Shown in pieces: positions 1 to 7,894 of a stretch of 64,000 nt of DNA. The stretch is taken from positions 255,593 through 319,592 of the forward strand of contig MSXN01000013.1 in the NCBI GenBank assembly GCA_002083555.1, given 5' to 3'. A program made the translations under genes and the position numbers. This DNA is from Nitrospira sp. ST-bin5 (GTDB taxonomy: Bacteria > Nitrospirota > Nitrospiria > Nitrospirales > Nitrospiraceae). Under the pieces are notes generated by a model. The model did not search any database. It saw only the letters and a list, made by a program, of their open reading frames with translations, and had not been told where the DNA came from. Position 1 is the first letter of the stretch. Every line of letters begins with the position of its first letter.

Positions 1-434
1 TCGGATAAGGCGTCGTGGGCCGCGATGGCATGTTCTTCACCGGCGATTGCGCGAAAGTAAGCGGGGTAGTCCGCGACCTTGAGGGAGGTCTCAGCATGGT
101 GATGGCTGTGCCGGTCATAAAGGTCAATCCGTATGATGGCGAGCCGGTTTTTATCGAAGAGCCAGACGCTGGCGCGGGCGACCTGCAAGAGCGTCCCGCA
201 GGTTTCTGTGATGGCCTGGAAGGCGTGGGAGAGGTCGCCGCCAGTCAGGGCTTCATTGTGCGCCAAGGTTCTGAGGGCGTCCTGATATTGCTCCAGGACG
301 GTGGCTGGATCGACTGCCGGGTGTGTCGTTGGGATCGTGTTCTTTGTGGAGGACGTCGTGCGTGGACGGCGGCGTGGAGTCGCGGCCAAGGGCCCTGCTG
401 ATTTTCGTTTGGGGAGGCCTGGTTGACGTGGCAT
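1..434 (-). CDS. GAF-domain signalling protein, probably a sensor histidine kinase (C-terminus off the window)
   Basis: An open frame without stop runs from an ATG at 434 to the left edge, so only about 144 N-terminal residues are visible. The first 40 residues are basic and Pro/Thr-rich. From about residue 48 a GAF-like sensory domain begins, with the segment ASVWLFDKNRLAIIRIDLYD followed by a run ending in DYPAYFRAIAGEEHAIAA. This pattern is known from GAF domains at the front of two-component kinases, so a kinase module outside the window is inferred, not seen. The gene lies 44 bp downstream of the diguanylate cyclase response regulator on the same strand and probably shares its transcript. 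The Shine-Dalgarno is weak (purine-rich AGAAAAGAG). Confidence 0.7.
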   Translation of the reverse strand, partial: MPRQPGLPKRKSAGPLAATPRRRPRTTSSTKNTIPTTHPAVDPATVLEQYQDALRTLAHNEALTGGDLSHAFQAITETCGTLLQVARASVWLFDKNRLAIIRIDLYDRHSHHHAETSLKVADYPAYFRAIAGEEHAIAAHDALS

Positions 435-478
435 GACGCTCTTTTCTGCGCGAGGCCGATCGATCGCCCTGACCGGGT

Positions 479-1483
479 TCAGTTATCGTGGGTATCTTGT
501 ACCAAGGAGAGGAGCCCGGCTGGTTTGACACGGTTCCGGCCTTCCTGCTTGGCTTGGTAAAGCGCTTGGTCGGCGGCCTTGATCAAATCTGTCGGTGAAG
601 TATGGCGATTGGGGACCATGCTGGCGTAGCCGACGCTTACCGTCACCAGGAGGTCGTCAGTGTGAGAAATCCGTAACTCCTCAACCCGTCGGCGGAGACC
701 TTCGGCGACTTGTGCCGCGCCGTCGATGCCGGTGCCGGGAAGGACGATGACGAATTCATCCCCGCCGTAGCGGGCCACCAGGTCGCCTGGCCGGTTGACG
801 GCTCCTGTGACGGCCGTGGCCACTTGTTTGAGACACTCGTCTCCCGCTGTATGGCCTTTGCTGTCGTTATAGGTCTTGAATCGGTCGATATCGAACATGA
901 TGAGCGAGACCGGGGTCGACTCGCGGACGGCGCGTCGCCATTCCTGATCGAGGAAATCGTCGAACTGACGCCGATTCGTAATGCCGGTGAGGCCGTCCAA
1001 GCAGGAGAGTCGGAGCAGCATCTGGTTGGCTTCCTGTAGCTGCCGCATGACTTCAAGGAGTTCCTGTTCCCGTGCCCGCCGGCGGTCGATCTCATGAACC
1101 AGCCGAAGCACCGACCGCACGCGGGTCAGCAGTTCGATCTTATTGACCGGCTTGGCGACGTAATCCATGGCACCGGCGGCGAACGCGAGTTGGAGTTCCA
1201 CCGGGTCTGTCTTGACGGTCACCATGATGATGGGCGTATCCCGGAATCGGTCGTTCGCTTTAATCTGGCGACAGGCTTCAATTCCGCTCATGGCTGGCAT
1301 GAGGATATCCATGAGAATCAAGTCGACCCTGGCGGTGGCTTGTTTCCCGTTATCCAATCCGATGAGTTTGAAGGCATGATTGGCCGATTCGGCAACGAGA
1401 ATTTGCTCGTATCCGGCGGCGGAAAGGATCGATTGCAACAGCAAGCGATCATCGGGAGAATCGTCGACGATCAGGATAGCCAT
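479..1483 (-). CDS. response regulator with GGDEF diguanylate cyclase output domain
   Basis: This 334-residue protein has an N-terminal receiver domain (acidic pair DD at 7-8, phospho-acceptor Asp59 in LILMDILMP, Lys111 in KPVN), a short helical linker (about 125-160) and a GGDEF domain (about 160-325). The active-site motif GGDEF is intact at residues 240-244, and an RxxD product-inhibition site (RPGD, 231-234) sits five residues before it. It should therefore make cyclic di-GMP from two GTP when phosphorylated and be feedback-inhibited. It lies 44 bp downstream of another receiver protein and just before a GAF protein, suggesting one signalling operon. The cognate kinase is not identified here. 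Confidence 0.93.
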   Translation of the reverse strand: MAILIVDDSPDDRLLLQSILSAAGYEQILVAESANHAFKLIGLDNGKQATARVDLILMDILMPAMSGIEACRQIKANDRFRDTPIIMVTVKTDPVELQLAFAAGAMDYVAKPVNKIELLTRVRSVLRLVHEIDRRRAREQELLEVMRQLQEANQMLLRLSCLDGLTGITNRRQFDDFLDQEWRRAVRESTPVSLIMFDIDRFKTYNDSKGHTAGDECLKQVATAVTGAVNRPGDLVARYGGDEFVIVLPGTGIDGAAQVAEGLRRRVEELRISHTDDLLVTVSVGYASMVPNRHTSPTDLIKAADQALYQAKQEGRNRVKPAGLLSLVQDTHDN

Positions 1484-1527
1484 GGGTGTAATGTACTCGT
1501 TGTAAGATGCTTGAAGAACCGTACCAG

Positions 1528-2166
1528 CTAGTCCGGGTAAACACCAGGATAAAGCTTTTTGACACAGGGCTGGCAGAGACCATGGCTGAATTCGGCCTCG
1601 GAGTGATCGCAGAGATATTCTTCCAGCTGCTGCCAGAAGCCCCCGTCATTGCGGATTTTCTTACAGGAGGCGCAAATCGGAATCAGGCCGCGAAGGACTT
1701 TCACTTCTTTGAGTGCGCGCTGCAACTCGTCGTTGCTCCGCTGCAATTCGCTTTCCCGCTCCTTCCGGCAATCCATCTCGTGCTTGAGCGCCAGGGCAGA
1801 AGAGACGCGGGCAAGGAGTTCCACGCTGTTCACGGGCTTATTGATGTAGTCCATGGCCCCGGCCGCAAAGGCCTCTTTCAGATTGCTAAGGTCGTTCTTT
1901 GCGGTGACCATGATGATCGGGATGTCGCGGAGGTGGGTCGTGCTCTTTACCTGTCGGCAGGCAGAGACGCCGTCAAGCTCCGGCATCAGCACGTCCATGA
2001 GGATGAGATCGACCGGAGCGGACAGCGCGGTTCCCTCCAGATTGAGAATGGCAAACGCGGCTTTGGCGGATTCCGCCGTCAGGATATCTCCGTGCCCCGC
2101 TTTGGTCAGGAGCGAGCGCAGGAGCAGATGCTGGTCAGGGGAGTCATCGACAATAAGAATGGCCAT
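1528..2166 (-). CDS. response regulator with C-terminal four-cysteine motif
   Basis: The 212-residue product has a complete receiver domain (phospho-acceptor Asp58 in LILMDVLMP, Lys110 in KPVN), a coiled-coil-like linker (about 128-158) and a short tail with two Cys pairs (Cys165/Cys168 in ICASCKKIRN and Cys198/Cys201 in LCQPCVKK) around an EAEFSHG segment. This tail recurs in many environmental response regulators. The four cysteines suggest metal binding, but no function is established, and there is no recognised DNA-binding or enzymatic output. It is the first gene of the minus-strand signalling cluster ending at the left edge. Its receiver resembles that of the next gene, suggesting duplication. 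Confidence 0.9.
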   Translation of the reverse strand: MAILIVDDSPDQHLLLRSLLTKAGHGDILTAESAKAAFAILNLEGTALSAPVDLILMDVLMPELDGVSACRQVKSTTHLRDIPIIMVTAKNDLSNLKEAFAAGAMDYINKPVNSVELLARVSSALALKHEMDCRKERESELQRSNDELQRALKEVKVLRGLIPICASCKKIRNDGGFWQQLEEYLCDHSEAEFSHGLCQPCVKKLYPGVYPD

Positions 2167-2292
2167 GATACTTTCTCTTAACGGATGATTGCAGGAAAAA
2201 CTAGAGAGGGTATGGACGATCTAGCCTCTCCACAGGGTATTTCCTAAGTATAGCAAACGCCGATGGGGAGTCGGAGTGGGGCTAAGAATAGT

Positions 2293-2739
2293 CTATTGGA
2301 GTTTCGATTTGACGAGATCGCTGATGATTTTTCCGTCGACGGGTTGCCCGGCCAGGCGGACCATTACAGCTTTCATGACCGTGCCCATGTCTTTCAGTGA
2401 GCTCGCGCCTGACTCAGTGATCACGCTTCCGACAAGGTCCGCAAGCTGCTGCGGGGAGAGCGCTTGTGGGAGATAGCCTTCAATGATGGTGATTTCCTGG
2501 CGCTCTTTTGCTGCGAGCTCATGGCGCTGGGCCTTTTCGTACTGCTCGACGGAGTCACGGCGTTGCTTGATCAACGTCGTCATGATCTTGCTCATCTCGG
2601 CGTCGTCCAGATCCTTCTTGAGTTCCATCTCCTTGTTCATGATCGCGGCCTTGACCATCCGGATGACATCCATCCGGAGCTGATCTCTCGATTTCATCGC
2701 CAGTTTCAAGTCTTCTGTTAAGCGGTCTCGTAACGACAT
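2293..2739 (-). CDS. GatB/YqeY domain-containing protein
   Basis: This 148-residue protein matches the stand-alone YqeY family in length and pattern: an N-terminal helical part (SLRDRLTEDLKLAMKSRD), a central segment KQRRDSVEQYEKAQR, and a C-terminal part with IIEGYLPQ and GMGTVMKAV-like sequence (DMGTVMKAVMVRL). The family is related to the tail domain of the GatB subunit of tRNA-dependent amidotransferase and is thought to act in tRNA or translation-linked processes. The precise role is unknown. It is a single gene, separated by about 125 bp from the signalling cluster and transcribed the same way. Confidence 0.9.
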   Translation of the reverse strand: MSLRDRLTEDLKLAMKSRDQLRMDVIRMVKAAIMNKEMELKKDLDDAEMSKIMTTLIKQRRDSVEQYEKAQRHELAAKERQEITIIEGYLPQALSPQQLADLVGSVITESGASSLKDMGTVMKAVMVRLAGQPVDGKIISDLVKSKLQ

Positions 2740-2910
2740 GGTTACCTCAATTGTTCATGGAATCAGTATTAAAGAATCAGAATACTCTGGCCCCTTGAGC
2801 GAGTCAACGAAGGGAGTGTCATGGCGTTGGATGACCTGAAAGCGTATGATGTGTGCTAGTGGCATGCGGTTGGATCGCGGTGGTCGATAGGCTGGAAGAA
2901 AGGGGAGGCT

Positions 2911-3111
2911 ATGAGGAATCGAGTTCGAGTGATGGGAACCGGGGCGGTTATGGCGAGTATGCTTCTCGGTCTTGGCGCTTGTGCGAGCGAGGCGCCGAAG
3001 TCGACCTCTACGATGACGCCGGAGCAGGTGCGCGGTCATGCTGACAAGACCTTCGAGAAATTGAAGCTGGAGGAGCAGGGACGGTCGACTGATCCCGCGA
3101 TGCCGCGTTAG
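2911..3111 (+). CDS. small lipoprotein of unknown function
   Basis: A 66-residue product begins with a basic stretch, a hydrophobic segment and a lipobox (LGLGAC, Cys24), so it is expected to be lipid-anchored after signal peptidase II cleavage. The mature part is only about 43 charged residues (TPEQVRGHADKTFEKLKLEE) with no recognised domain. The start is well supported by a strong purine-rich ribosome-binding site (AAAGGGGAGG) a few bases upstream. It lies alone between two minus-strand genes, and its 3' end meets the convergent MFS gene. Confidence 0.72.
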   Translation: MRNRVRVMGTGAVMASMLLGLGACASEAPKSTSTMTPEQVRGHADKTFEKLKLEEQGRSTDPAMPR

Positions 3112-4535
3112 CGGGAGGATTTCTCCGGCAGTTGAAGGAGCAGCGCTCCCAAGGGTTTGATCAGCGGAAGTTCCAGAAATAATCGAGCCGGGGTTCGCTG
3201 TTCGACCCGCCGTGGTTCGTGAAACGTTCGGAGCAAAGCCAGGGAGATGATGAGTCGCAGGCTTCCTGAGATGAAGAAAATAAACGGGAGATTCGACACA
3301 GGATCAATGCGAAAGGCCCCGAATTGGAGGTCTCCTGGTATGGTGTCGATGAGCCAACTGCCGACGAGCGTGCCCATGGCCCATCCGATCGCATTCACGG
3401 TGCTTGAGACTGCAACCGCTTTTGCCCGATCCGCCGGACGCACGGCATCGAAAACGTAGTTGCTCAGCCCGAGCGACAGTCCCGCCCAGACGACCCCTCC
3501 AAAAAAATTCACGAGCACCAGGAACAGCCAGGTCGTGCTGATCAGATACAGCATGGGGAGAAACGCGACTAACTGACCGGTAAAGGTGAGCAGTGCCTTG
3601 TTTCCAAAACGGTCCCCGAATTCGCCCCAGCCTGGGAGGGTCACAAACTGGCCGACAATGGCGGCAGCCGCCCAGGTGCCGTAGGCCCAGTATGAGAGAT
3701 GCAAGTCCTGCAGCATATAGATCACGAAGAATGGGCCAGAGATCAACACGGCGAGGTGCATCAGGCCTGAAAAGAGAAGGAAGTGGCGGAAGTCTTTCGT
3801 CGTGCCGGTGCGGAGAAAGGCAACAAAGCCATGGCTTGCCGGTTCCTCGTGTTGGATCGGGAGATCGGTGACCTTGGCCAGCGAGAGTGCGGATAGGCTG
3901 CGGAATATTCCGGCGATCAGGAAGAGCGATGTGAACCCGATCCAGAGGCGGTCATAGCGCTCAAAGAGGCTGAGGAGTGCACCGCCCAGGCAAAGTGCTG
4001 CAAAACTTGTGATGGCCATGAGTTGCGAGCGCCGGGCAAAATAGGCGCCTCGCTCGTTGGCGCTGAGCAGATCGGTGATCAGGCTTGTCCAGGCAGGGGA
4101 GGTGAAATGGGTCGCCCCAAAGTAGAGAGCCGATCCGGCGACGATCAACCATGGCCCCCACTGAGGGAAGAGAAGCGGAAGCGCCAGAATAGGCAGCCAA
4201 GCAATAGACTGTCCGATGATGCCCCAGAGTACGTGAGTCTTGCGATGGGGAAACCAATGCGACACCTTCACAGATACGAATTGGGCCCAGGTGCCGAGCA
4301 GCTGTGGGAGCGCGGAGAGCAGGCTCAGCTGAAACGGGGTGGCGTGGAGCATGAGGGCAAAGGCCGATAGATATTGCTCGCCGGCCCCCTGTGTCGTGGC
4401 CTGAAAGATGCCGTCGCGCAGACCAAACCGCCGGCCTGAATCATGCGCGGCGGCTGTTTCGACTGATTCCTGAGTCAAGGCAGCGGGAATGGCTGAATTC
4501 ATTCGGTTCTGTTTACTGAGACGTATGACGGTCAC
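3108..4535 (-). CDS. MFS family transporter
   Basis: This 475-residue, strongly hydrophobic protein has about twelve membrane segments split by a central loop near residues 225-240, which is the layout of the major facilitator superfamily. The N-terminal half contains the typical loop after the second helix (SVKVSHWFPHRKTHVLW) and the second half the related GEFGDRFGNKALL. Substrate cannot be predicted from sequence. The chosen start is a GTG at 4535 with a poor ribosome-binding site. An in-frame ATG 11 codons downstream is an alternative. No operon partner is evident; the neighbours are on the opposite strand. Confidence 0.88.
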   Translation of the reverse strand: MTVIRLSKQNRMNSAIPAALTQESVETAAAHDSGRRFGLRDGIFQATTQGAGEQYLSAFALMLHATPFQLSLLSALPQLLGTWAQFVSVKVSHWFPHRKTHVLWGIIGQSIAWLPILALPLLFPQWGPWLIVAGSALYFGATHFTSPAWTSLITDLLSANERGAYFARRSQLMAITSFAALCLGGALLSLFERYDRLWIGFTSLFLIAGIFRSLSALSLAKVTDLPIQHEEPASHGFVAFLRTGTTKDFRHFLLFSGLMHLAVLISGPFFVIYMLQDLHLSYWAYGTWAAAAIVGQFVTLPGWGEFGDRFGNKALLTFTGQLVAFLPMLYLISTTWLFLVLVNFFGGVVWAGLSLGLSNYVFDAVRPADRAKAVAVSSTVNAIGWAMGTLVGSWLIDTIPGDLQFGAFRIDPVSNLPFIFFISGSLRLIISLALLRTFHEPRRVEQRTPARLFLELPLIKPLGALLLQLPEKSSR

Positions 4536-4643
4536 GGCACTCTATCACAGGACGCGACCAACCAATCACTTCATCGGACGATGCGAGCGGATGGTTGACC
4601 CTTGTTGCTGACTCCCGATACCATGACAGTAAGGATGACGACA

Positions 4644-5306
4644 ATGAGAAGTTCGCAGCTGGCAGCTTGGATCGATCGAGGGGGTGGGGTGGTGACGTTC
4701 TCTCGTCTTAGCTGTGGTCTCTTGGCCGTCTGTCTCTGGGGCGCTCAGGCCAACGGGAAAGACTTGATGCCTCAGAAGGAGCAAGAGACGACGGAGATCG
4801 GGTCGACGCAGAGTCCCTCATTCGATGACCAGCAAATCGGGATTCCTCAGTCGCTCTTTACCTGGATCAAACTGGCCAAGGGGTATGAAGTCGAGTGGGA
4901 TACGTTCGGGAGAAAGGGCTGGTATACGCAGGATCCTCGCTTGAAACCAGTCGAGCCTACCGCAGTGTTTCCCCAAGATGCTGCGGCCGTCTATGTCGTG
5001 TTTGAATCGGCGCCGCTGGAAGACCCCACACAGTTCAGCGCACAGTGGTTTCTGGAAGGGGAGGGCGGTACCCTGCCGGCCAAGCCGTTCGGGCAGGATA
5101 TTCTAGAGTTGCCCGGCTATGAACGGTATGGGTTTCTTGAGTTGAAGCGACCGGGCGAGCGCTGGCCGGTGGGAGCGTATGTGGTCAAGTTGTACATCGC
5201 TCCGCATGGTCAACAGTCGTTTCATGCAGTCAATCAGGTGGGGACGCTGCGGTTTACGATTACCGACAAGATGCTTCCTCCCCCTCCCCCTCCGCCGGCG
5301 CGCTGA
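4644..5306 (+). CDS. exported protein of unknown function
   Basis: The product (about 220 residues) starts with a signal-peptide-like segment (FSRLSCGLLAVCLWGAQANG) and is otherwise soluble, ending in a run of prolines (PPPPPPPAR). The middle region (about 85-210) has alternating hydrophobic strands such as AAAVYVVFESAPL and VGAYVVKLYIAP, suggesting a beta-sandwich, but I recognise no named family. I prefer the ATG at 4644 because AAGGA lies eight bases before it. In-frame ATGs at 4602, 4623 and 4635 are possible. It is followed 56 bp later by a small gene on the same strand. Confidence 0.7.
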   Translation: MRSSQLAAWIDRGGGVVTFSRLSCGLLAVCLWGAQANGKDLMPQKEQETTEIGSTQSPSFDDQQIGIPQSLFTWIKLAKGYEVEWDTFGRKGWYTQDPRLKPVEPTAVFPQDAAAVYVVFESAPLEDPTQFSAQWFLEGEGGTLPAKPFGQDILELPGYERYGFLELKRPGERWPVGAYVVKLYIAPHGQQSFHAVNQVGTLRFTITDKMLPPPPPPPAR

Positions 5307-5362
5307 TCTATGCCAATCCCCACATGAGTTCATAACGAGACTACGAAGGAGTACATGCCACA

Positions 5363-5650
5363 ATGGGAGAACGCGTGAAGGTGTCTGATCTAGAGAAGCT
5401 AACCTTGCTCTATGAGCGATTTCGGGATGTCTGTCTGGTCGAAAAGGAAGTCTGGAAAGAGATCTTCATGCCGAGGGATATCACGCAGGGAGGGCCTGTC
5501 CGGACCAATGTTCAGGATCGCTACGACGTCGAGATCGATGACAGCGCCATCGAAGATACGCTGGAGGCGAACATTCCCCTGGGCAAAGCCTCGCTGGAAG
5601 CCGCGATCCAGGAGTATCGGCAGCACATCACGTTCTATCGCAGAGCGTGA
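5363..5650 (+). CDS. small conserved-looking protein of unknown function
   Basis: A 95-residue acidic, mostly helical protein (LEKLTLLYERFRDVCLVEKEVWKEIF at the N-terminus, a middle part rich in Asp/Glu, and a helical tail) without signal peptide or membrane segment. I do not recognise the family. GAAGGAG lies about 12 bases before the chosen ATG. An ATG eight bases upstream is out of frame and stops after seven codons. It lies just after the exported-protein gene and converges with the glutathione peroxidase gene, leaving only five bases between the two stops. Confidence 0.65.
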   Translation: MGERVKVSDLEKLTLLYERFRDVCLVEKEVWKEIFMPRDITQGGPVRTNVQDRYDVEIDDSAIEDTLEANIPLGKASLEAAIQEYRQHITFYRRA

Positions 5651-5655
5651 TGTTG

Positions 5656-6249
5656 TTACTTGGCGGCGAGTACTCGTTCCACTTCTTTGACGATTTCAAG
5701 CGATGACGGCTTCATGCGGTGGGGGAAGCGCGCCACGACATTGCCGTTCCGATCGACCAGGTACTTCTGGAAATTCCATTCCACCTCGCCGGGGAATGGA
5801 CTTTTTTCTGTCAGGTATTGATAGAGCGGGTGCTTGTCCGATCCCCTGACGCTGATTTTGCTGAAGAGGGGAAAGCTGACGCTGTACTTTGTCAGGCAGA
5901 AACCCTTGATCTCCGCATTCGTTCCCGGTTCCTGCTGGCCGAAATTGTTGGCGGGAAAGGCCAGGATCTCAAACCCCTTGTCATGGTACTCCTCGTAGAT
6001 GGCTTCAAGCTCCGTGTACTGCGGGGTATTGCCACAGAAGCTGGCGGTGTTGACGACCAGGAGGGCTTTGCCTTTGTATTGCCCCAGGTTGACCGGTTTT
6101 CCGTCAATATCATCCATCGTGAAGTCATAGAAGCCGATTGCTTTCGCTGCCATCACTAGTCCTTCCTGTTCGGCCTGCACATTGGGTATCGCCAAGAGGA
6201 GCCCGCCCATGAGCGTCATCAACGATGCTGCACTGATCAATGTTTTCAT
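5656..6249 (-). CDS. glutathione peroxidase family protein (Cys type), exported
   Basis: The 197-residue protein has the three family signatures: the peroxidatic site NTASFCGNTPQY (Cys72 in place of selenocysteine), AFPANNFGQQEPG with the catalytic Gln106, and WNFQKYLVD with the Trp/Asn of the catalytic tetrad. It should reduce hydroperoxides; many bacterial Cys-type members use thioredoxin rather than glutathione. The first 26 residues look like a signal peptide ending in VQA, placing it in the periplasm. I chose the ATG at 6249 because AGGAG precedes it; a longer in-frame extension to 6411 overlaps htpX and lacks family similarity. It lies 17 bp downstream of htpX and probably shares its transcript, consistent with a stress role. 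Confidence 0.92.
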   Translation of the reverse strand: MKTLISAASLMTLMGGLLLAIPNVQAEQEGLVMAAKAIGFYDFTMDDIDGKPVNLGQYKGKALLVVNTASFCGNTPQYTELEAIYEEYHDKGFEILAFPANNFGQQEPGTNAEIKGFCLTKYSVSFPLFSKISVRGSDKHPLYQYLTEKSPFPGEVEWNFQKYLVDRNGNVVARFPHRMKPSSLEIVKEVERVLAAK

Positions 6250-6266
6250 CGCGGGCTCCTTTCTCC

Positions 6267-7187
6267 TTAGAGCTGTTCCAGGGCCGCAACTCGCTCCTCG
6301 ATCGGCGGGTGAGTGGCAAGGAGGTGCATGAATCCCGACGTGTTCCCGGAGATCTTCATCGTGGCCAGGGCATCCTGGCCGCTGGGCTGAAACTGAGTGC
6401 GGCTGACCCATCGGTCGATGCCGCGCAACGCGCCGATCATCGATTCTTTCCCGTAGACCTTGGCGGAGAAGGCGTCAGCGGCAAACTCACGGCGGCGTGA
6501 ATGCCAGCTCACGACGATCATGGCAAGGAAGGAAAGCACCACTTGCAAGACGATGTAGACCACCAAGGCCAGAATCGGATTGCCTGCGGAGCTGCCTTCT
6601 TCCCTGTCCTGTCCCGACGGTTGTCCGACAATGCTGGAGAGGAAATTGCTGATGTAGTGTACGAAGGTGTTCATCAGCCCGGCGAGCACCGTGGTTGTGA
6701 ACATATCGCCGTTGTAGACGTGTCCCATCTCGTGGGCGAGCACGGCCTTCACTTCAGTGTCCTTCAGGTTCTGAAGCAGCCCGGTGGAAACGGCAACCAT
6801 AGAGTTGTTTTTGCTCGGACCGGTGGCAAAGGCATTGGGGTCCGGCGAGTTATAGACCCAGACCTCGGGCATCGTGATCCCCAGCCGTTGGGCAATCTCC
6901 TGGACCGATCCATAGATCACATGCTCTGCCTGCGACCGGGGCTGGGTGATCTGCTCGCAGTCGAGCATCGCACGAGCCATCTGTTTCGAGAAAGCCAAAC
7001 TGATAAACGCACCGCCGAAGCCGATGACGAGCGACCAGACGAGCAATTGCTGGCTGAATATACCGCGCACATCAATGCCGAATGCCGGAAGCACCGTATT
7101 GACCAGCAGGTTGGCCGTGAATGAGAGCGTCAGATAGATTAAGAAGTTCGCAATTAAGAAGAGCCCGATGCCCTTAAGCCACTTCAT
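6267..7187 (-). CDS. htpX: HtpX-type M48 membrane metalloprotease
   Basis: This 306-residue protein shows two N-terminal membrane segments (about 5-35 and 45-65), the zinc site HEMGH at residues 152-156 within LAHEMGHVYNGD, a second hydrophobic pair (about 165-220) and a downstream Glu in SRRREFAADAFSAK that completes the zinc site. These are the hallmarks of HtpX, an inner-membrane protease that degrades misfolded membrane proteins with the active site facing the cytoplasm. Length agrees with the E. coli protein (293). The start has an ideal AAGGAGGATATCG leader. The glutathione peroxidase gene follows immediately. Confidence 0.95.
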   Translation of the reverse strand: MKWLKGIGLFLIANFLIYLTLSFTANLLVNTVLPAFGIDVRGIFSQQLLVWSLVIGFGGAFISLAFSKQMARAMLDCEQITQPRSQAEHVIYGSVQEIAQRLGITMPEVWVYNSPDPNAFATGPSKNNSMVAVSTGLLQNLKDTEVKAVLAHEMGHVYNGDMFTTTVLAGLMNTFVHYISNFLSSIVGQPSGQDREEGSSAGNPILALVVYIVLQVVLSFLAMIVVSWHSRRREFAADAFSAKVYGKESMIGALRGIDRWVSRTQFQPSGQDALATMKISGNTSGFMHLLATHPPIEERVAALEQL

Positions 7188-7419
7188 CGATATCCTCCTT
7201 GGGGACAGAAGCTCGCCGCCAGTAGAGGGCGAGTGATTATGTTGCCTTGATTATACACAAACTGCTCGTTCGAAATGCAGGCGACGGTATTTGGGTCACG
7301 AATGTGAAATATAAGGCTCGATCGGCAAAGGTCAAGACGCCGGAAGCTCCTGAATGTGTGGGGGAAAGTTGACCCCTTTGGCGTGATCCTGTTAGAAGGT
7401 TCTCATCGTGGAGGTGCAC

Positions 7420-7833
7420 ATGGGAGCGTGTAGGCTGATCGGTGCGGTTGGATTGATGATCGCCTTGCAGGTTGCGGGCACCCAGGCTGCAGATGTTGCC
7501 CAGCCGGTTCCACCCTTTGTGGTTCCTATGGCGGCTGATGGGGTCCAGCGCGCGACGATCATACTCGACAGTTATTCCTATACGCCGAATCATGTGATTG
7601 TTGAAGCCGGGAAGCCGGTGGAGTTGACCTTGACGAGCGTGACCACGATTACGCCGCATAACTTTATCATCAAGGAGCTCTCCGTTGAGCAGGACGTGTC
7701 GGCGGGGAAGACGATCACCATCAAGTTCACGCCGACACAAACGGGAACGTTTCCTATCTATTGTGACAAGCGTCTCTGGCCCCTGCCTAGCCATCGCAAC
7801 AAGGGGATGGAAGGCAAGTTCGAAGTAAAGTAG
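7420..7833 (+). CDS. periplasmic cupredoxin (plastocyanin-like copper protein)
   Basis: The product (137 residues) has a signal peptide (GAVGLMIALQVAGTQAAD) and a cupredoxin fold with the likely type 1 copper ligands His in ITPHNFIIK and Cys, His and Met in the C-terminal stretch PIYCDKRLWPLPSHRNKGM. The spacing between Cys and His is longer than in classical plastocyanin, so copper geometry may differ. It is probably a soluble electron carrier or copper protein. The ATG at 7420 is preferred over the GTG at 7408 because GGAGG lies right before it. It ends just before the squalene/phytoene synthase-like gene. Confidence 0.87.
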   Translation: MGACRLIGAVGLMIALQVAGTQAADVAQPVPPFVVPMAADGVQRATIILDSYSYTPNHVIVEAGKPVELTLTSVTTITPHNFIIKELSVEQDVSAGKTITIKFTPTQTGTFPIYCDKRLWPLPSHRNKGMEGKFEVK

Positions 7834-7894
7834 AGGTTGTTCCACGAGTACCAATCCCTCCAAGTCTGCGCTGCTTCGCGACCTGCTCAAGCAG

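Noticed and set aside
15..401. Plus-strand open frame of 128 codons at the left edge
   Set aside because: The minus strand in the same place encodes a GAF-domain protein with recognisable sequence; the plus frame has no family-like pattern.
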